Below are positions 1 to 9,411 of a stretch of DNA of 64,000 bases, piece after piece. The stretch is from Algoriphagus ratkowskyi (GTDB lineage Bacteria > Bacteroidota > Bacteroidia > Cytophagales > Cyclobacteriaceae): contig NZ_MSSV01000016.1 of the NCBI RefSeq assembly GCF_002150505.1, positions 107,794-171,793 on the forward strand. Reading direction: 5' to 3'. Position 1 is the first letter of the stretch; every line of letters starts with the position of its first letter. A program made the position numbers and the translations under genes. Under the pieces are notes generated by a model. It was not told the origin of the DNA. It was given only the letters and a program-made list of their open reading frames with translations, and searched no databases.

Positions 1-615
1 GAAAAATGGCCTCCAGCAGTGAAAACAGCCCAGGTACAGAATGATCTTCAAGAATACATAGATGCCTATGTAGCCTACGAAAAACTTCGAAAGCAAGCTC
101 CGCATTTCGTAGACAGAAGCAAAGCTGAGCAAGAGAAGTTAACCGAAATGTATTCTGAACTCAGAAGCATGTACTTCCAGGTTGCATTCCATGACAAGCC
201 AAAGGTCAGGCGCGCAGTGATTCCTTACGTTCCTTACATTAAATTGACATCCAAAGGCGAAGTTTATTACAAAAAGGGGAAGGATCTAACTGCTGAAGAG
301 CTTAGTATAGTGGGTCCACCACCTCCTCCAACTACTCCTGCAGAACTTTTAGAGTCCTACAAAAAGGTCTCTAACCAATATGAATTTATGCGTAATAAAG
401 GTAGAAATGATGCTTCTTTATCCATGGAGGAGCGAAATACTTTGTTTCTAATGTACAATGAGCTTCAAATTATATTCCTGAATATGGGTGCTCCTGAGCG
501 TAGACAAGTCAAAATGGTCAATTTCCCTTACTACCGCGTAGAGGAAAATGGAAAGAATGTATTCAAAGCAGTATCTGAGCTCACCCCAGAGCAAAGAGCT
601 TTGAACAACTGCTAG
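1..615 (+). CDS. C-terminal part of a large protein with two repeated helical units, probably M56/BlaR1-type peptidase (5' cut by window edge)
   Basis: The reading frame is open to the left edge (E-K-W-P-P-A before the first GTG), so this is the end of a longer gene, not a complete one starting at 19. The visible part holds two copies of one unit of about 85 residues. Each has a helix around LQEYIDAY / LLESYKKV, a second helix around EQEKLTEMYSEL / EERNTLFLMYNEL, then an aromatic PY.PY / FPYYR segment and a closing LTAEE / LTPEQ. A proline run (GPPPPPTTPAE) links them. Such repeats occur at the C-terminus of Bacteroidota M56 (BlaR1-like) membrane peptidases, but no peptidase or membrane segment is in view, so the family call is an inference. 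Confidence 0.5.
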   Translation, partial: EKWPPAVKTAQVQNDLQEYIDAYVAYEKLRKQAPHFVDRSKAEQEKLTEMYSELRSMYFQVAFHDKPKVRRAVIPYVPYIKLTSKGEVYYKKGKDLTAEELSIVGPPPPPTTPAELLESYKKVSNQYEFMRNKGRNDASLSMEERNTLFLMYNELQIIFLNMGAPERRQVKMVNFPYYRVEENGKNVFKAVSELTPEQRALNNC

Positions 616-629
616 TTTGATATAAAAAA

Positions 630-1745
630 TTATGAAAATGACTGAGTCAGGATATAATCTGGTTCAGTCATTTTTGTTTTTGAGCAAATCTGCTTGAGTG
701 TCTCAGGCCAGGAGTTTGTCCAGACCTTCATCCCATTCTCTGTCGCGAATTGTGATTGAATCAAGTACTCCAGTTTGGAGAAATCAAAGTTGTCCGAGGC
801 TATCCCCGCACCAGAATAAACAGTGTCAATTGCATTGCAAGCCTGTTCGTATTGACCTTTTACAGGAATAACCATCACTGGCTTTCCCAGATACATCGCT
901 TCACAAATCGATTCAAAACCTGCTGTAGATACCAGGCCTTTGCAAGCGGCCATATCTCGAAGGTAGTTTTTATCATGAACTCGGTGCATGCTCAAATTTG
1001 GAAGAGGATTTTCCGTCTCCGCAGCATCTTTTTTATCCCAATAGGCTTTGATCTGAAGGTTCGGATTTAACTTTGCAAATGTGATCACTTCCTCACTATA
1101 GCCAGAGTTGACGATGTAGGTTAAGAAAAAATCACCAGTTGTAGCTGTTAGACTTTTCACTTCTGTGCGTAGGAGTGGAGGAACTACGGTGATATGCTCA
1201 GTAGAGTCTAATTTATAGGAAGAAAGTGCCAGTTTCTCAGTGGCTCCAATAGCGGTTAATCGAGTGTTTAATTTGAAGAAGAACTTATTGAGTCCCTTGG
1301 AAGGAGCAAATTTGAAGTTGGGATGATAACTCAAATATTGATGTCCGATGACCCAGTACTGAGCTTTTGGTCTAAAAATTCCATTGTAAATCCCACCCAG
1401 TAAATCATAAAAATTCAGGATCACGTCGGGTTGTTCGCTTTTTACAACCTCATCGATTTGCTTCAGGCTTCGCCAAAAAGTACTTGCTTTCGCGAGATTC
1501 TTTCGGATAGTCTTACCGATCAGAATCTTCTTTTCGTCTTTGTCACATGCAAAATTTGGGCTTTCTACCTCATGTATTGGAGCTGCTATTTCCCTTGCAA
1601 AAAACTCAGGAATAGCTCTTCGCTTAGATTTCCCGATGATTACACCCACTAATTCATGCCCTTGTTTTCCCAAGAGATTAGAAAAAGCAATAGCTTGTGT
1701 CATGTGTCCCCGGCCTTCACCTTGGACTATAAATAGGAACTTCAT
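630..1745 (-). CDS. Glycosyltransferase, family 28 / GT-B type
   Basis: A 371-residue GT-B type glycosyltransferase, likely cytoplasmic or membrane-associated. The N-terminus has a beta strand followed by a glycine-rich donor/acceptor loop (GEGRGHMTQA, residues 9-18) as in MurG-like enzymes. The C-terminal half has the nucleotide-sugar binding segment STAGFESICEAMYLGKPVMV (about 275-295), followed by GQYEQACNA. It is the second gene of a two-gene operon: its ATG overlaps the stop of the LpxH-like gene by four bases (ATGA), so the two are probably translationally coupled. Together they suggest a role in envelope glycolipid synthesis. The exact sugar and acceptor cannot be told from the sequence. 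Confidence 0.8.
   Translation of the reverse strand: MKFLFIVQGEGRGHMTQAIAFSNLLGKQGHELVGVIIGKSKRRAIPEFFAREIAAPIHEVESPNFACDKDEKKILIGKTIRKNLAKASTFWRSLKQIDEVVKSEQPDVILNFYDLLGGIYNGIFRPKAQYWVIGHQYLSYHPNFKFAPSKGLNKFFFKLNTRLTAIGATEKLALSSYKLDSTEHITVVPPLLRTEVKSLTATTGDFFLTYIVNSGYSEEVITFAKLNPNLQIKAYWDKKDAAETENPLPNLSMHRVHDKNYLRDMAACKGLVSTAGFESICEAMYLGKPVMVIPVKGQYEQACNAIDTVYSGAGIASDNFDFSKLEYLIQSQFATENGMKVWTNSWPETLKQICSKTKMTEPDYILTQSFS
635..674. terminator. Hairpin between convergent genes, lying inside the 3' coding end of the glycosyltransferase
   Basis: An 11-bp perfect stem (AAAATGACTGA at 635-645 and its complement at 664-674) is followed by a T-rich run on the + strand (TTTTTGTTTT). It probably ends transcription of the upstream + gene. 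It sits within the last codons of the convergent glycosyltransferase gene, so its sequence is also coding. Confidence 0.55.
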
Positions 1746-2617
1746 TGGGTGGAGGATATTGCTGGTGGTTCCAAATCCTTTTTTGGCTTGAGGAAGGAAA
1801 CTTCTCTCATTGGAATAACTGTAGCCTCGGGTTTGCCGATAAAAAATTGCTGAAGACTATCGTCATGCACTTCCTTGAAATTGATTTCGTTGTAGTATAT
1901 CAATTGCCAGTTGCCCTCATGATCTTCAGCCAAAGCACTCATCGTTTCTACCCAGTCACCAGAATTCATGTATTCTATTCCGTCAATTATTCGGTTTTCG
2001 GCTTTATGAATATGACCACAGATGATGCCATCGCAACCTTTAGCCTTCGCCATTTTTGAAAGCTCTTCCTCGTATTGATCGATGTAAGAGACTGCTGATT
2101 TTACTTTGCCTTTTACATACTGCGAAAGTGAGAAATAGGGGAGACCACGCTTGATGCGATAGTGATTGACCACGCTGTTTAACCAGAGCAAAAAGGTGTA
2201 GCCCATGTCCCCCAGATAGGCAATCCAGCGAAGATTAGTCGTGATGCTGTCAAATACGTCACCGTGTGTGACGAAATACTTTTTACCATAACTTTCATAG
2301 GTCATGTCTTTTTGGATTGAAAGATTACCGATTTGAAAGGGTAGAATCTGATCTAAAAAATCGTCATGATTGCCTCGTAGGTAATACACCTTGGTGTTAT
2401 GATTCTCAATCATTTTCAGGACTCTATTGAAAAAGCGGGTGTGCTTCCTCTTCCAAGATCCTGACTTCTTGAGTTGCCAGCCGTCGATAATGTCGCCGTT
2501 CAGGATGAGATTTTCACAGGTGTACTGCTTGAGAAACCGTGAGATCTCTTTGGCTTTGGAGCCTTTTGTACCCAAATGCACATCGGATACAACTAAGGTT
2601 TTGTATTGGGTCTTCAC
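1742..2617 (-). CDS. LpxH-like metallophosphoesterase (UDP-2,3-diacylglucosamine diphosphatase family)
   Basis: A 291-residue calcineurin-like phosphoesterase. All metal-binding motifs are present in order: SDVHLG (11-16), NGDIID (40-45), GNHDD (82-86), THGD (117-120) and GHIH (201-204). This set with this length matches the UDP-2,3-diacylglucosamine hydrolase (LpxH-like) branch, which releases lipid X in lipid A synthesis, but Bacteroidota carry several paralogues and this copy may act on another diphosphate lipid. It is the first gene of an operon with a glycosyltransferase, joined by a four-base overlap. The start is the only good ATG before the signature strand. Inner-membrane peripheral location is typical of the family. 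Confidence 0.8.
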   Translation of the reverse strand: MKTQYKTLVVSDVHLGTKGSKAKEISRFLKQYTCENLILNGDIIDGWQLKKSGSWKRKHTRFFNRVLKMIENHNTKVYYLRGNHDDFLDQILPFQIGNLSIQKDMTYESYGKKYFVTHGDVFDSITTNLRWIAYLGDMGYTFLLWLNSVVNHYRIKRGLPYFSLSQYVKGKVKSAVSYIDQYEEELSKMAKAKGCDGIICGHIHKAENRIIDGIEYMNSGDWVETMSALAEDHEGNWQLIYYNEINFKEVHDDSLQQFFIGKPEATVIPMREVSFLKPKKDLEPPAISSTQ

Positions 2618-2882
2618 TATTCTGGTTTTGGTTGAAAGGTATTACTCCCAATTGAACTCAGTGTCAGTGGATTATTATGAAATTAATAAGGTATTATGGG
2701 TTTGGAGTCCGAATGTAATGTCAGTGTTAAAATGATGTGAAAAGTGCTGTTCTATACCTATATGTCTGTAACACACACCAGGGTTCTCCTAGAAATTGAC
2801 CTGTGATTGGCTGAATTTTATATCAGTGGTTCTAGAGTTAAAGGTTGATTGGTCTAGATTCGTTTTCCCAAATAGAACAATT

Positions 2883-5366
2883 ATGAAGCACACGCTATTC
2901 GCATTGGTATTCTTGTTGACTTTGAATACTGTCTTTTCACAAGACCAGGTTATCAAAGGAAATTATGAATTAGCCGCCCGATTTTCTCCTGAGAAAATGA
3001 AGAAGATGGTTTTTTCCACTTCTGTATCTCCACATTGGTTGAAGAAATCAGACCGCTTTTGGTACGAATATAAAACCAGCACTGGTAACAACTGGTATCT
3101 AGTCGACCCGGCTAGGAAATCTAAATCCCAGCTTTTTGACAAAGATAAATTGGCGATGGAAATCACCAAAATCACTAAGGATCCTGTAGATGGACAACAT
3201 TTGGAGCTGAGCGATCTGAAATTCCTAGAAGATGAAAATACAATCAGATTCAAAATAAAAGGAACTGAGGAAGTTTTGAAAAAGGACTGGGCTGAGATCA
3301 AGACAAAGGATAAAAGCAAGAAGGATTCTATGGAGAAAAAGACCTTTGTCTTTCATTACAATATCAGCAATCAGCAGTTGTCAGAAATAACTGACGCTCC
3401 AAAAGATCCTGAAAGAACTTCTTGGGCTAATATCGCTCCTGATTCATCCAAAATCGTCTTTGCGAAGCATAACAACCTTTATTGGATGGACAAGGCAAAC
3501 TTTCTGAAGGCTGTGAAGGATGAAAAGGATAGCACTATCGTTGAGAATCAGATTACCGAGGATGGTGTTGAAGACTTCGGCTATGGTTCTAGTGGAAGAG
3601 GCGAGGATAATGAGGAGATGGAAAAAAATAAGGATAAAAGAAAACGAGCTGGTGTTCTTTGGAACGAAGCTTCAAACGAATTTGTAATCTCCAGATCTGA
3701 TCAGAGAAAAGTAAAGGACCTGTGGGTACTACATAGTACGCGTGACCCAAGACCTACTTTAGAGACCTATAAATATCCTATGCCAGGTGATAAGGAGCAG
3801 CCTGTAGAGTATATCTATCATTATTCTTTTGGCACTAAGGAAATTAAGAGCCTGCCTATTTCTTCGTTTAAAGATCAAACAATCAGCATTTATTCTACAC
3901 CGGCTCCAGCAAATGCGCGGGATGATGATTTTAGAGCTTCTACTTGGTTAGGAGATGAAGATGAATTCTATTTTGGGATTACCTCCAGAGATTTGAAAAA
4001 AGTAGATATCGCTAGATGGAATTTGAGTTCTGGTACCAAAGAGGTGGTGATTGAAGAACGAAGCAATACCTACATAGATTTTGCAAGACCAGAGCTTGTA
4101 AACGGAGGAGAGGAATTGATTTTCTGGTCGGAGCGTGACGGTTGGGGCCATTTCTATCTTTATGGAAAAGATGGTACGCTGAAAAGGCAATTGACTTCTG
4201 GCACTTTTCACACAGACCGAGTGGAGCGCGTAGATGAGAAAGCAAGACGTTTGTTTTTTGTGGCGAATGGACGCGAAAAAGGAGAAGATCCTTATTACGA
4301 GCACTTGTATTCGGTTAGTTTAGATGGTGGTGCGATTACCTTATTGAACAAAGGGGATTTAAATCATTCTTCGGATATGAATGATGCCGGTAGCTTTTTT
4401 GTCAATAATTACTCAAGGGTGAATACGATACCAGTTTCCGTGCTACATGATAGAAATGGTGCAAAAGTTATGGATCTGGAAACTGCAGATTTGACCAATC
4501 TTTTTGCCGCAGGCTATCAGTTCCCCGAACCATTTACTTTCAAATCGGACGATGGAATAACTGATTTGTATGGGGTGATGTATAAGCCATTTAATTTTGA
4601 TTCTACACATCAATATCCGCTAATTCAGTACGTATATCCAGGTCCACAGACAGAAGCGGTGGACAAGGCTTTTTCGGCGAGATTGGATCGCACGGATCGC
4701 TTAGCGCAGTTTGGGTTTGTGGTGATCACGCTTGGGAATAGAGGCGGTCATCCAGGTCGCTCCAAGTGGTATCACAACTATGGCTACGGAGATTTAAGAG
4801 ATTATGGATTGGCGGATAAAAAGGCTGCAATCGAACAACTTGCGGATCGTCATGATTTCATTGATAGATCTAAAGTTGGGATTCATGGACATTCAGGAGG
4901 TGGATTTATGTCCACTGCGGCTATGTTGGTTTATCCTGATATTTTTAAAGTTGCGGTTTCTTCTGCAGGAAATCATGAGAATAACATCTACAATCGATGG
5001 TGGTCTGAAAAGCATCACGGCGTGAAGGAGCAGATCAGTGCAAAGGGAGACACTACGTTTATTTACCAGATCGAGAAGAATCCTGATCTGGCGAAAAATC
5101 TAAAAGGGCATCTGATGCTTTCTCATGGAGATGTGGATAATAACGTGCATCCTGCGAATTCAATCCGGATGGCTAATATGCTAATGAAAGCAGGAAAGCG
5201 CTTCGACTTAGTATTGCTTCCAGGACAGCGACATGGATTTGGTGATATGACTGAATATTTTTTCTGGAGAATGGGGGATTACTTCGTACAGCATTTGCTA
5301 GGAGATAATACTCCACCTCCAGTGGATATGATAGAAATGCAACGTGATAAGCCGCTGTCAAAGTGA
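2883..5366 (+). CDS. S9 family prolyl oligopeptidase / dipeptidyl peptidase IV
   Basis: A secreted serine peptidase of 827 residues. I start it at ATG 2883, because a clean signal peptide follows (MKHTLFALVFLLTLNTVFS-Q); the in-frame codons upstream from 2796 give no sensible N-terminus. Residues about 30-560 form the beta-propeller of DPP-IV type; the C-terminal alpha/beta hydrolase carries the triad: Ser671 in GHSGGG, Asp752 in HGDVDNN, His784 in GQRHGFGD. The spacing matches dipeptidyl peptidase IV. It likely trims X-Pro (or related) dipeptides from peptides in the periplasm. It is a single-gene unit, closed by a strong hairpin terminator. A stretch rich in E, D, K (about residues 235-255) forms an acidic insertion in the propeller. 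Confidence 0.92.
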   Translation: MKHTLFALVFLLTLNTVFSQDQVIKGNYELAARFSPEKMKKMVFSTSVSPHWLKKSDRFWYEYKTSTGNNWYLVDPARKSKSQLFDKDKLAMEITKITKDPVDGQHLELSDLKFLEDENTIRFKIKGTEEVLKKDWAEIKTKDKSKKDSMEKKTFVFHYNISNQQLSEITDAPKDPERTSWANIAPDSSKIVFAKHNNLYWMDKANFLKAVKDEKDSTIVENQITEDGVEDFGYGSSGRGEDNEEMEKNKDKRKRAGVLWNEASNEFVISRSDQRKVKDLWVLHSTRDPRPTLETYKYPMPGDKEQPVEYIYHYSFGTKEIKSLPISSFKDQTISIYSTPAPANARDDDFRASTWLGDEDEFYFGITSRDLKKVDIARWNLSSGTKEVVIEERSNTYIDFARPELVNGGEELIFWSERDGWGHFYLYGKDGTLKRQLTSGTFHTDRVERVDEKARRLFFVANGREKGEDPYYEHLYSVSLDGGAITLLNKGDLNHSSDMNDAGSFFVNNYSRVNTIPVSVLHDRNGAKVMDLETADLTNLFAAGYQFPEPFTFKSDDGITDLYGVMYKPFNFDSTHQYPLIQYVYPGPQTEAVDKAFSARLDRTDRLAQFGFVVITLGNRGGHPGRSKWYHNYGYGDLRDYGLADKKAAIEQLADRHDFIDRSKVGIHGHSGGGFMSTAAMLVYPDIFKVAVSSAGNHENNIYNRWWSEKHHGVKEQISAKGDTTFIYQIEKNPDLAKNLKGHLMLSHGDVDNNVHPANSIRMANMLMKAGKRFDLVLLPGQRHGFGDMTEYFFWRMGDYFVQHLLGDNTPPPVDMIEMQRDKPLSK

Positions 5367-5389
5367 TTTGAAGATTGATTTTCAAAATT

Positions 5390-5430
5390 TTACAAAGGCT
5401 CGATTCTGTTTCAGAATCGAGCCTTTGTAA
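5390..5430 (+). terminator. Strong hairpin after the dipeptidyl peptidase gene
   Basis: Perfect 19-bp stem (5390-5408 with 5412-5430) and a 3-base loop, 24 bases after the stop codon. The arms begin TTACAAAGGCTCG and end with the complement. It is likely bidirectional and is the only long hairpin between this gene and the next. Confidence 0.85.
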
Positions 5431-5637
5431 TTTAGGGAGCGTCATTAGGAGTCTAGAGAAGAGTAGAACCTTTGTCAAAATAGCCTAGAGAACAATGATT
5501 TTCTAATAGGCAAATCTATTTTTGACAATAGACATGCTTAATTGAATATATATGAATATTAAAGTACTCTTCGAACCACTTCCAGCATGAGCCTGTTCAG
5601 AGATAGGAGCTATTAGTTTAACTTAAAGAATTTACTT

Positions 5638-6390
5638 ATGTCATTACTAAAAGGAAAGGTAGCCTACATCTCTGGTGGAGGCTCTGGAATTGGGAAAGCA
5701 ATTGCAAAAGCTTATGCTCGTGAGGGAGCAAAAGTGGCTGTGTCAGATATAAATGTAGCGCATGGACAGGAAGTAGTCGACAATATTACAAAGCAAGGGG
5801 GTGAAGCTATTTTTATTCATGCGGATTCTTCCAAACCTGAGGATAATAAGAGAGTAGTAGAGGAGCTGGTAGCAGCATATGGTCGACTTGACATTGCCTG
5901 TAACAATGCAGGAATCGGGGGACCAGCTGCTTTGACAGGAGAATATGATATTGAGGGTTGGGATAAAGTAATTGCATTAAACCTATCGGGGGTTTTCTAT
6001 GCGTGTCGTTATCAACTAGAACAAATGGAGAAAAACGGTGGAGGGAATATTGTGAATATAGCTTCAATCTATGGTACTGTGGCTGCTCCGATGAGTCCTG
6101 CTTATACAGCTTCCAAACATGGAGTTGTTGGACTCACCAAAAATATAGCTGCGGAATATGGATCAAAGAATATTCGATGTAATACTGTAGGGCCTGGATA
6201 TATTGCAACGCCACTTTTGGACGATAATCTGGACGATAAGACTAAAGCAGCGATTGCTGCTAAGTCAAGCATGAACAGACTTGGAACAGCTGAGGAAGTA
6301 GCTGAACTGGTTATATTTTTGAATTCAGACAAATCTTCCTTTACTAATGGCTCATATATTATTGCAGATGGAGGCTATACGGCGGTTTAA
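5638..6390 (+). CDS. Short-chain dehydrogenase/reductase (SDR, classical)
   Basis: A cytoplasmic NAD(P)-dependent oxidoreductase of 250 residues, the usual size for classical SDRs. The cofactor loop is GGGSGIG (13-19), slightly unlike the common TGxxxGIG. Asp37 after the second strand (VAVSD) favours NAD over NADP. NNAG is at 89-92, and the catalytic Ser143, Tyr156 and Lys160 (YTASK) are all present. The C-terminus has the usual NGSYIIADGGYTAV. Neighbours do not fix the substrate; it is followed by its own terminator and seems to be transcribed alone. Glucose-1-dehydrogenase-like and 3-oxoacyl reductase-like SDRs share these features. Confidence 0.9.
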   Translation: MSLLKGKVAYISGGGSGIGKAIAKAYAREGAKVAVSDINVAHGQEVVDNITKQGGEAIFIHADSSKPEDNKRVVEELVAAYGRLDIACNNAGIGGPAALTGEYDIEGWDKVIALNLSGVFYACRYQLEQMEKNGGGNIVNIASIYGTVAAPMSPAYTASKHGVVGLTKNIAAEYGSKNIRCNTVGPGYIATPLLDDNLDDKTKAAIAAKSSMNRLGTAEEVAELVIFLNSDKSSFTNGSYIIADGGYTAV

Positions 6391-6516
6391 TAGTCATATA
6401 AATTGGTAATCAGAGATTCATCTACAAGCTCTTAGATTGAGTAATTGAGTAAGCAGTTATAGGCTTATTATATCTACTATGACTGAAGTTCTGAGAAGGA
6501 TTATTGACTTCACAAA

Positions 6517-6547
6517 AAAAGCCGGCTTTAGGAAATAGCCGGCTTTT
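6517..6547. terminator. Hairpin between convergent SDR and norB genes
   Basis: An 11-bp GC-rich stem (AAAAGCCGGCT at 6517-6527, complement at 6537-6547) with A and T runs on either side, so it can end transcription from both directions. It lies 17 bases after the end of norB. Confidence 0.85.
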
Positions 6548-6564
6548 CGAAGTCTATGTTTATC

Positions 6565-8778
6565 CTATTTTTTCATACAGTAAATAGTTTCCTTCACAAC
6601 AAACCAGCAGAAGCAACCTATGCCTACAGAGAAAACGGTATCACCGATCATTCTCATCCATTTAAGTAGTTGTACAGTTGGGCTATAGAGCAATTCTGAA
6701 TCTCTAGCATAAGAATATCCGTGAGTGATGGAAGCGTATGCCTGGATGATTCCTATAGGTAAAAGACTTAATACTACCATCAATATCAATCCGATATTTA
6801 ATAGCCAGAATGCATATTTGACAAGATTTTCATTCCAATGCTGATCAGAATAAAATCGTAAACAAATAAGAATAAATCCCATTCCCAGCATTCCATAGAC
6901 ACCAAACAAAGCAGTATGCGCATGTACAGCGGTGGTGTTTAGACCTTGGATATAGTAGAGTGCAATAGGAGGGTTGATCAAGAAACCAAATACTCCGGCT
7001 CCAATTAAATTCCAGAACGCCACTGAGATGAAGAAGAAGATTGGCCACTTGTAACGCTGAATCCACAAGTTTTTCTTCAGAAGATTCCAATTTTCCCGAA
7101 TCTCAAACCCCATCAGCGTTAATGGTACTACTTCGAGAGCGCTGAACGTAGCTCCAAGCGCGATAGCCTGAACTGGAGTTCCAGAATAGTATAAGTGGTG
7201 GAGAGTTCCAATAATCCCACCAGCAAGGAATATTGTAGCAGAAGCAATTGATGCTTTACCGGCCGTCTTCATCGATATAATCTGCATTCTTGAGAAGATG
7301 TAGGCGATGACTACAGTAGCAAATACCTCGAAGAAACCTTCTACCCATAAGTGCACTAACCACCATCTCCAATAATTGATCACGGGAAGAGAACTGTTTT
7401 CTCCATACATCAAGCCAGAGAAGAAAAATAAGCCTATAGCTACTACAGAGACCATTAATATGATCAGAATGTGCTTTGATTCGGTATTTTCTCTGATTGC
7501 GAAGAGTACATGACGGCCTACCATAAGAACCCATAATACCAATCCAATTCCGAGAAATATCTGCCAGAAACGCCCAAGATCCATGTATTCATAACCTTGG
7601 TGGCCAAAGAAGAAATTGGTTGTAAGATCAAGAAACTGATGTACTCCCAACCATTCGCCCAGCATGGAGCCAAGAACTATTATCAACAATGCCACGAAGA
7701 GGAAATTCGTGCCAAATACCTGGTATTTCATCTCTTTGCCAGAGATCATTGGAGCCAAAAATAATCCTGTAGCTAGCCACGTAGCTGCTATCCAGAACAC
7801 AGCTAGCTGCGTGTGCCAAGTTCTGGTGATAGAGTACGGGAGGAATTGAGAAAGCTCAAAACCGAAGAATGCCTGACCTTCTACAGTATAATGGACGGTA
7901 AGTATTCCAAACACAATCTGCAAAACAATTAGGAATGAAATAATAATAAAGTATTTCAAAACAGCCTTTTGAGAACGGAACAAGGTCATTCCCAGTAGAG
8001 GATCAGATTCGCTTTGTGTGACAGCGTCACCTTTTTCATGATTTCTCAGGTAATAATAGGTCAAAATACCGATAAACAGTATTAGTAATACAATGGAGAA
8101 TCCTGACCAAATCTGAGAATCCGGCGTGATGGTATTACCGATTAGCGGTTCGTGAGGCCAATTGGAGGTGTAGGTGTAGTCATGATTTGGTCTATTGGTA
8201 CTTGCAGCCCAGGACGTCCAAAAGAGAAATGCATTGAGTTGCTTTAGCTTTACAGTGTCTGTCAATGCACCTCTAGGAATAGCATACTGCTCATGACCTT
8301 CGGAGAATGTAGAAGAGTAATAGGCTGTATTTGTCTCTATCGCTAGTTTACGTTCAGCAGAAATAGTGATTATCTCAGTGGACTCTTCAAAAGTATTAGT
8401 TTTGATGTCTTTTATCAGTCTAGCTTTCAACGCAGCTTGCTTCTCTACATCTAAAGCTTCGTAGCTGCTATTGAAATCTTTCTGAGCCCAATATTCCAGT
8501 AGGAAAAGTGCCTCTTTGTGGATCCAATCTGCTGTCCAGTCAGGAGCTACATAGCTTCCATGCCCCCAGATTGAGCCGACTTCCATTCCACCGATGGACT
8601 CCCAAACGTTTTGGCCAACCTGTATATCCTCCTTTGTGAGGAATATCTCATTTGTACCCTGAATTACTACACTTTGTGGTATGGGAGGTTGAGTTTGATA
8701 GATCTCAGTCCCCACCCAGATGAGCGCTATAAACGAAATCGTTACTACGCTTATGAATATTATCCAAATATTTCTCAT
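6565..8778 (-). CDS. norB: Quinol-dependent nitric oxide reductase, large subunit
   Basis: A 737-residue integral membrane protein of the haem-copper oxidase superfamily; the length fits the single-subunit quinol type (qNor, also called NorZ) and not the shorter cytochrome-c type. An N-terminal helix is followed by a periplasmic domain with the qNor signature QNVWESIGG and IWGHGSYVAPDW (about residues 55-80), then about twelve membrane helices. The catalytic core includes the histidines of TWHTQLAVFWIA, the HLWVEGFFEVFATVV helix, and AVHAHTALFGVYG. It reduces nitric oxide to nitrous oxide with quinol electrons, for detoxification or partial denitrification. Its regulator gene lies just upstream on the same strand, with an Rrf2-type inverted repeat between the two. 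Confidence 0.95.
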   Translation of the reverse strand: MRNIWIIFISVVTISFIALIWVGTEIYQTQPPIPQSVVIQGTNEIFLTKEDIQVGQNVWESIGGMEVGSIWGHGSYVAPDWTADWIHKEALFLLEYWAQKDFNSSYEALDVEKQAALKARLIKDIKTNTFEESTEIITISAERKLAIETNTAYYSSTFSEGHEQYAIPRGALTDTVKLKQLNAFLFWTSWAASTNRPNHDYTYTSNWPHEPLIGNTITPDSQIWSGFSIVLLILFIGILTYYYLRNHEKGDAVTQSESDPLLGMTLFRSQKAVLKYFIIISFLIVLQIVFGILTVHYTVEGQAFFGFELSQFLPYSITRTWHTQLAVFWIAATWLATGLFLAPMISGKEMKYQVFGTNFLFVALLIIVLGSMLGEWLGVHQFLDLTTNFFFGHQGYEYMDLGRFWQIFLGIGLVLWVLMVGRHVLFAIRENTESKHILIILMVSVVAIGLFFFSGLMYGENSSLPVINYWRWWLVHLWVEGFFEVFATVVIAYIFSRMQIISMKTAGKASIASATIFLAGGIIGTLHHLYYSGTPVQAIALGATFSALEVVPLTLMGFEIRENWNLLKKNLWIQRYKWPIFFFISVAFWNLIGAGVFGFLINPPIALYYIQGLNTTAVHAHTALFGVYGMLGMGFILICLRFYSDQHWNENLVKYAFWLLNIGLILMVVLSLLPIGIIQAYASITHGYSYARDSELLYSPTVQLLKWMRMIGDTVFSVGIGCFCWFVVKETIYCMKK

Positions 8779-8878
8779 GCTTTGATTGTAATGTTTTTTC
8801 TATCGTGATTGATTTTCAATTGTTGGACTTAATTTTTGTTTTTATTTGGTCGTGTAGAGGGGTTTAAGTGAAATAAAG

Positions 8879-8904
8879 AATAAAGGATCTTAATATCCTT
8901 TATT
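8879..8904 (-). promoter_or_regulatory. Candidate Rrf2 operator upstream of norB
   Basis: A perfect inverted repeat, AATAAAGGAT-N6-ATCCTTTATT, centred about 113 bases before the norB start. On the minus strand it aligns without gaps to the site in front of the Rrf2 gene (shared AATAAAGGAY-N6-RTCC). It could in principle be a weak terminator for the Rrf2 gene, but no T run follows it; the shared pattern favours an operator. Confidence 0.6.
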
Positions 8905-8920
8905 TAATAAAAATATTTTC

Positions 8921-9358
8921 CTATCGATTCAGCCAAAATATTTTCTTCACATTGTCCGTGAATAGAATATCCTGCAGTGTATTCGACTCAAACATGATTC
9001 GTAAATCTTTCTTGACTTTTACAAATTGGGTGTGCAGTGGGCAAGGAAAGTTTTCATCGCATTGGTCCAATCCAAGACCACATCCATAGAATATTCTATC
9101 GCCATCTAAAACCGTAATTATTTGAATCAATTTGATTTCAGATAGGCGTGACTCTTGAATCATAAATCCTCCATTTGGACCTTTAATAGAAGTAACAATA
9201 TTGTTTTTGCTGAGAACCTGCAGGATTTTGGCAGTAAAAGCCTCTGGAGAATTTATAGCTTTGGCAATACTTTTCAATCCTATCGTTTGATTGGAGGAAG
9301 CTTGTTCGGCAATGAAAATAGAGGCTCTAAGTCCGTATTCGCAAGATTTTGAAAACAT
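8921..9358 (-). CDS. Rrf2 family regulator, NsrR/IscR-like, probable nitric oxide sensor
   Basis: A 145-residue winged-helix regulator. The N-terminus (SKSCEYGLRASIFIA) and the recognition-helix region (KIL..LSKNNIVTSIKGPNGGF) are typical of Rrf2. Three cysteines, C93, C100 and C106, are spaced C-x6-C-x5-C, close to the Fe-S ligands of NsrR and IscR, so a nitric-oxide-sensitive Fe-S cluster is likely. It lies directly before the nitric oxide reductase gene, 142 bases apart on the same strand. Its own promoter has an inverted repeat over the -33 box, which implies autorepression. The call as a nitric oxide regulator comes from context and the cysteines, not from experiment. Confidence 0.88.
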   Translation of the reverse strand: MFSKSCEYGLRASIFIAEQASSNQTIGLKSIAKAINSPEAFTAKILQVLSKNNIVTSIKGPNGGFMIQESRLSEIKLIQIITVLDGDRIFYGCGLGLDQCDENFPCPLHTQFVKVKKDLRIMFESNTLQDILFTDNVKKIFWLNR

Positions 9359-9380
9359 ATTAACAGATATTTTACCCGGG

Positions 9381-9411
9381 CAAATGTAGGGTATTTTGCA
9401 TAGCGGACAAA
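9381..9411 (-). promoter_or_regulatory. Bacteroidota-type promoter of the Rrf2 gene
   Basis: Read on the minus strand there is TTTG (9411-9408), exactly 19 bases, then TACATTTG (9388-9381). This is the Bacteroidota sigma-A form TTTG-N19-TAnnTTTG. It lies 23-53 bases before the ATG at 9358. The -33 TTTG is inside the Rrf2-type inverted repeat. Confidence 0.75.

Noticed and set aside
2796..2882. Longer N-terminus of the dipeptidyl peptidase starting at 2796.
   Set aside because: The added 29 residues would bury the signal peptide that begins at ATG 2883.
8611..8808. Short + strand frame across the norB start region as a leader peptide.
   Set aside because: It overlaps norB coding sequence in antisense and has no feature of a leader.
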